Origin: Candidatus Nitrosymbiomonas sp.
GTDB taxonomy: Bacteria > Sysuimicrobiota > Sysuimicrobiia > Sysuimicrobiales > Humicultoraceae
Assembly (NCBI GenBank): GCA_020724185.1
Contig: DYHL01000072.1
Location: forward strand, 1,109-11,035
Direction of reading: 5' to 3'
DNA: 9,927 nucleotides
Shown: positions 7,791 through 9,927 of the stretch, in pieces
How positions within the stretch are numbered: the first letter of the stretch is position 1
How the letters are laid out: each line of letters begins with the position of its first letter
Notes under the pieces: generated by a model
What the model was told of the DNA's origin: nothing
Seen by the model: the letters and a program-made list of their open reading frames with translations, nothing else
Database searches by the model: none
Position numbers and translations under genes: made by a program

Positions 7791-7797
7791 CCTCCTT
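7791..7797 (-). promoter_or_regulatory. Shine-Dalgarno site of the malic enzyme gene
   Basis: AAGGAGG on the minus strand, 8 nt before the GTG at 7782, supports that start over a second in-frame GTG three codons on. The rest of the 189-bp upstream spacer (7783-7971) has no convincing -35/-10 pair that I could find. Confidence 0.8.
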
Positions 7798-7927
7798 GGG
7801 GTATTGGTGCCTGGGCGTTCAAATGGGGCACTCATCCAGCATGACGGTAGCAGGCCGCCGCGGGCGCCGCATCGGTTCCAGACCCGAATAGCCGTAGGAC
7901 ATTGGCGGCCGAGCAGGCCCGCGGCCG

Positions 7928-7972
7928 GCCGGACCCACGGCAGCCGGACCCACGGCGGCCGGAGCCACGGTC
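7928..7972. repeat. Three tandem copies of a 15-bp repeat
   Basis: Units are 7928-7942 (GCCGGACCCACGGCA), 7943-7957 (same but final G) and 7958-7972 (GCCGGAGCCACGGTC, three differences from the second). The array abuts the stop codon of the secreted hydrolase gene: its last base is also the first plus-strand base (7972) of the TAG that reads 7974-7972 on minus. It lies upstream of the malic enzyme gene. Read on the minus strand past that stop, the repeat would encode AVGPA-like pentapeptides in a frame open for about 50 codons. It is either slipped-strand noise in a spacer or a vestige of a longer C-terminal tail. Confidence 0.8.
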
Positions 7973-9111
7973 TACCTGGGAGGATGAAGGTGGGCTCCGA
8001 GGCCGTCGCGACGGAGGGTTCCGGCCTCTGGAACGCCCTCGATGGCCACACCCCGGCCCGGCCTGGCATCACCCAGCAGGCGGGCAAACAGCACGACACC
8101 GGTCAGGTGCCGGGCGACGCGCGCCTCAATCGGCCACCCGGTGGCATCGAAGGGCACGAAGAGCCGCCGGGCACGGGCGGCGCGCTCGTAGACGGCGTCC
8201 CGACCCCCGACAACCAGTGCGGCGCTGGTCCGGCCCCGGATGCGGCCCTGCGCGGGATTGGGCGTTTCCATCAGGACCGCCAGCGCGGGCGTGTGATCGC
8301 CCATCTCGCGGGTGCTGAGCCCGCGCAGGGTGGCAGGCGATGCCTCCAGCGAGATCTGGATTCCCGCCATCTGCATCTCGAGCAACACCGCCGCGGCCAG
8401 CGGCATCGCCCGCTCGTGCGCGACGATGGCGTTGATGACCGGGTACTCAGGGGAGGCCTCGTGCAAATCAATGACCAGGTCCACCTGCTCCTGCCGGACG
8501 AGGGTGGCAATGGCCAGGGCGATCCGCTCCGTGAAGGTGCCGTCCGCCCGCCCGGGAAAGGCCCGGTTGAGGTTGCGCACCTCGGCGCCCGAGAGGCGCT
8601 GCCCGGACGAGGCGTGCACATAAACATCGGGATCAGGCCACTGGTCCAGCGGGTTGGTGTTGCGGGAGCCGAACCGGAAGGAGCGCGGGCCGCCCGGCGT
8701 CGTGATCTCGAAGGTTTGAGGAGCGCCCTCCTGGGGATCGTTGTGCGTGAACCCGCTGCCGTTGGCGCGCGGGACCACGATCAGCCGGCCCGACGCCACG
8801 CGCGCCCGCTCCACCAGGAGCACCGCCGTGAGGAAGCCGGCGGGCTCGTTGGGATGCGTCCCGCCGAGCACCAGCACTACGCCGCCGGGCCGGCCGCCGT
8901 CCATGAAGAAAACCTCGGTGTCGGCCGAGGTCCGCGCCAGCGAGGGCTCGTAGGCAGCCAGCGTGCTCTGTCGGGTCAGGCCGGACCCAGGGATGTTCGG
9001 CTCCGTTCGGTGCATTCGCCCGAAAGCGGACGCCGCGGTACCGGCCACAACCAAACTCGCCAGCGTCAGTCCCGCTGCCCAGAGGCGCGTCGCGTTCGTT
9101 GCCGAGGTCAT
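7972..9111 (-). CDS. Exported zinc hydrolase of the carboxypeptidase M14 / succinylglutamate desuccinylase-aspartoacylase superfamily
   Basis: The 379-residue protein begins with a likely signal peptide: Arg9, a hydrophobic stretch at 10-26 and an A-S-A cleavage site at 27-29, so it should act outside the membrane or be anchored there. Superfamily motifs in order: GGTHPNEPAG (83-92) with zinc ligands His86 and Glu89; NLNRAFPG (180-187), equivalent to the substrate-carboxylate-binding N-x-N/D-R-x-FPG segment; DLHEAS (215-220) with zinc ligand His217; and METPNP (281-286) with likely catalytic Glu282. All core residues are present, so it should be an active zinc-dependent amide or peptide hydrolase. 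The substrate is not evident: AstE/aspartoacylase relatives cleave N-acyl amino acids, M14 relatives trim C-terminal residues. Its ATG overlaps the TGA of the upstream miniprotein gene (ATGA, 9108-9111) and no strong ribosome binding site precedes it, which indicates translational coupling. It is the last gene of the permease operon. Confidence 0.85.
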   Translation of the reverse strand: MTSATNATRLWAAGLTLASLVVAGTAASAFGRMHRTEPNIPGSGLTRQSTLAAYEPSLARTSADTEVFFMDGGRPGGVVLVLGGTHPNEPAGFLTAVLLVERARVASGRLIVVPRANGSGFTHNDPQEGAPQTFEITTPGGPRSFRFGSRNTNPLDQWPDPDVYVHASSGQRLSGAEVRNLNRAFPGRADGTFTERIALAIATLVRQEQVDLVIDLHEASPEYPVINAIVAHERAMPLAAAVLLEMQMAGIQISLEASPATLRGLSTREMGDHTPALAVLMETPNPAQGRIRGRTSAALVVGGRDAVYERAARARRLFVPFDATGWPIEARVARHLTGVVLFARLLGDARPGRGVAIEGVPEAGTLRRDGLGAHLHPPR

Positions 9112-9254
9112 TTCAGCATCAGCAGCCGCAGCACGAGCGGCACTAACACTATGGCGGCCACGAGTTGCTTCCGGCGGTCGCGCTCACCAAAGAGGTCGAG
9201 TGCCACCAGGACCAGCACCAGGAGGACAACTCCACGGTAGATCCAGGTGATCAC
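9108..9254 (-). CDS. 48-residue two-helix membrane miniprotein
   Basis: The GTG start (9252-9254) overlaps the TGA of the upstream permease gene as GTGA, and the TGA stop (9108-9110) overlaps the ATG of the downstream hydrolase gene. A short gene locked between two 4-bp overlaps is very likely real. The product has a hydrophobic helix at about residues 5-22 (YRGVVLLVLVLVALDLF), a charged turn GERDRRKQ (23-30) and a second helix at about 31-47, predicting a membrane hairpin. The charged turn should lie in the cytoplasm by the positive-inside rule, placing both ends outside. I recognise no family. Its position between a permease and a secreted hydrolase suggests a small accessory subunit that stabilises or links one of them. 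A longer version of the frame exists upstream to 9338, but that would run inside the permease gene and begins with residues unlike a membrane protein. Confidence 0.72.
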   Translation of the reverse strand: MITWIYRGVVLLVLVLVALDLFGERDRRKQLVAAIVLVPLVLRLLMLK

Positions 9255-9927
9255 AGCCCCAGCACCTTCGCGAGTGGATTGGCCCACACAAGGGCCGCGA
9301 TCCCCACCGCTGCCACAATGATCGCCGGCACCAGGCACCGGCGCAGAACCCCGAAATACCCGGGCAGTCCCACCACCTGCGCGGCGAAGATCCCGGCCAG
9401 CGCAGTGGGGGGCATCAGGTCGCCGAGACTGGCAATAAGCGACAGTGCTGAACCGACGACGATTCCGTTGCGCCCGAGCAGGGCCAGGAAGAACGGCACG
9501 CCCAGCACCGACGCCGACCCGAACGCCGAGACGGCGCCGAAAGCAGGCATCGCCACGGCGATGGCGCCGAACAGCAAAGCCGAGGGCAGCGCCAGGGCTC
9601 CGATCACCACGGCTCCCCTTGCGCCGGTGAGCGCCATGATCTGAATGAACATGCCGACGCCCATCAGGATGCCCATCACCGGCAGCGCCTCGTGCACCGC
9701 CTCGCGTGCCACCCGCACCGGGCGTACCGGCAGTCCTGTGACCAGGCCGGTCGCCGCGCCCAACAGGAAGACGAGCGGAAGCCCTAGATCAGGAACCACC
9801 CGCGTGGCCTTGGGGCCGATCATGAAGACCCCCACCACCAGCAGCGGCAGATAGAGACGCGGGCCGCTCCGCGCGTAGTGCGAAACGGGAAGACGGTCGG
9901 CGGGGATCCCTCCCGCGCCCGTGACGT
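9251..9927 (-). CDS. Polytopic membrane permease, 5'-truncated by window edge (ion-transporter-superfamily-like)
   Basis: The frame is open from the right edge of the window to TGA at 9251-9253, giving 224 visible C-terminal residues; the start is off the window. A GTG at 9838 is internal, since the frame continues upstream with LYLPLLV that belongs to the same helix. About six hydrophobic segments follow, rich in Gly, Ala and Leu, with short loops. Recognisable elements are MGVGMFIQIMALTGARG, FGSASVLGVPFF, and GDLMPPTALAGIFAAQ with a Pro-Pro pair that resembles the hairpin turns (xxPPxGxxxF) of DctM-type TRAP large subunits and other ion-transporter-superfamily carriers. A carboxylate or amino-acid-derived substrate is therefore plausible but not shown. 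The gene overlaps the next one by 4 bp (GTGA) and heads the visible part of a coupled three-gene operon. It could instead be a permease of unrelated unnamed type. Confidence 0.7.
   Translation of the reverse strand, partial: VTGAGGIPADRLPVSHYARSGPRLYLPLLVVGVFMIGPKATRVVPDLGLPLVFLLGAATGLVTGLPVRPVRVAREAVHEALPVMGILMGVGMFIQIMALTGARGAVVIGALALPSALLFGAIAVAMPAFGAVSAFGSASVLGVPFFLALLGRNGIVVGSALSLIASLGDLMPPTALAGIFAAQVVGLPGYFGVLRRCLVPAIIVAAVGIAALVWANPLAKVLGL

Noticed and set aside
7738..9240. A plus-strand open frame of 500 codons antisense to the hydrolase gene
   Set aside because: The opposite strand encodes a protein with a signal peptide and a complete zinc motif set. The antisense product is Arg/Gly/His-rich low-complexity sequence of shadow type.
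9255..9338. Longer version of the miniprotein starting near 9338
   Set aside because: It would overlap the permease gene by 88 bp with Gly/Arg-rich residues of no clear fold, whereas the GTG at 9254 gives a compact overlap and a clean two-helix protein.
9836..9838. GTG at 9838 as the true start of the permease gene
   Set aside because: The frame continues open to the window edge and the GTG lies inside a hydrophobic helix, so the gene is better read as truncated by the edge.

Overview
The window is GC-rich bacterial chromosome, roughly two thirds G+C by eye. Gene packing is tight, AGGAGG-type ribosome binding sites are strong, and ATG and GTG starts are mixed. Nothing in it points to a plasmid, phage, transposon or CRISPR locus. 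The gene content (F420-type luciferase-like oxidoreductase, M3 oligoendopeptidase of the non-PepF type, hybrid MaeB malic enzyme) would fit an uncultured high-GC lineage of the Terrabacteria kind, such as Chloroflexota or relatives of Armatimonadota. That is an inference from gene families, not a sequence match.

Layout from left to right: (1) the 3' two thirds of a luciferase-like, probably F420-dependent oxidoreductase gene on + (2-664). It converges on (2) a minus-strand operon of pyruvate kinase (2417-3841) followed 14 bp later by an M3 metallo-oligoendopeptidase (684-2402). (3) A 108-bp divergent spacer (3842-3949) with a perfect 12-bp palindrome, a promoter-like TATACT box and a strong ribosome binding site. 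(4) A + gene for a membrane protein fused to a spermidine-synthase-like domain (3950-5482). It converges, with only 14 bp between stops, on (5) a full-length hybrid malic enzyme / phosphotransacetylase-domain protein on minus (5497-7782). (6) A 189-bp spacer with a three-copy 15-bp tandem repeat. (7) A translationally coupled minus-strand operon: a polytopic permease entering from the right edge (9251-9927), a 48-residue two-helix membrane miniprotein (9108-9254), and a secreted zinc hydrolase of the carboxypeptidase M14 / aspartoacylase superfamily (7972-9111).

How the genes may work together: pyruvate kinase and malic enzyme both make pyruvate, from phosphoenolpyruvate and from malate. The permease / miniprotein / exported hydrolase operon lies just upstream of the malic enzyme on the same strand. 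It looks like a dedicated system in which an extracytoplasmic zinc enzyme trims a conjugate or peptide and a neighbouring transporter takes up the product. This operon is the best candidate for an undescribed system here. Its substrate cannot be read from the sequence.
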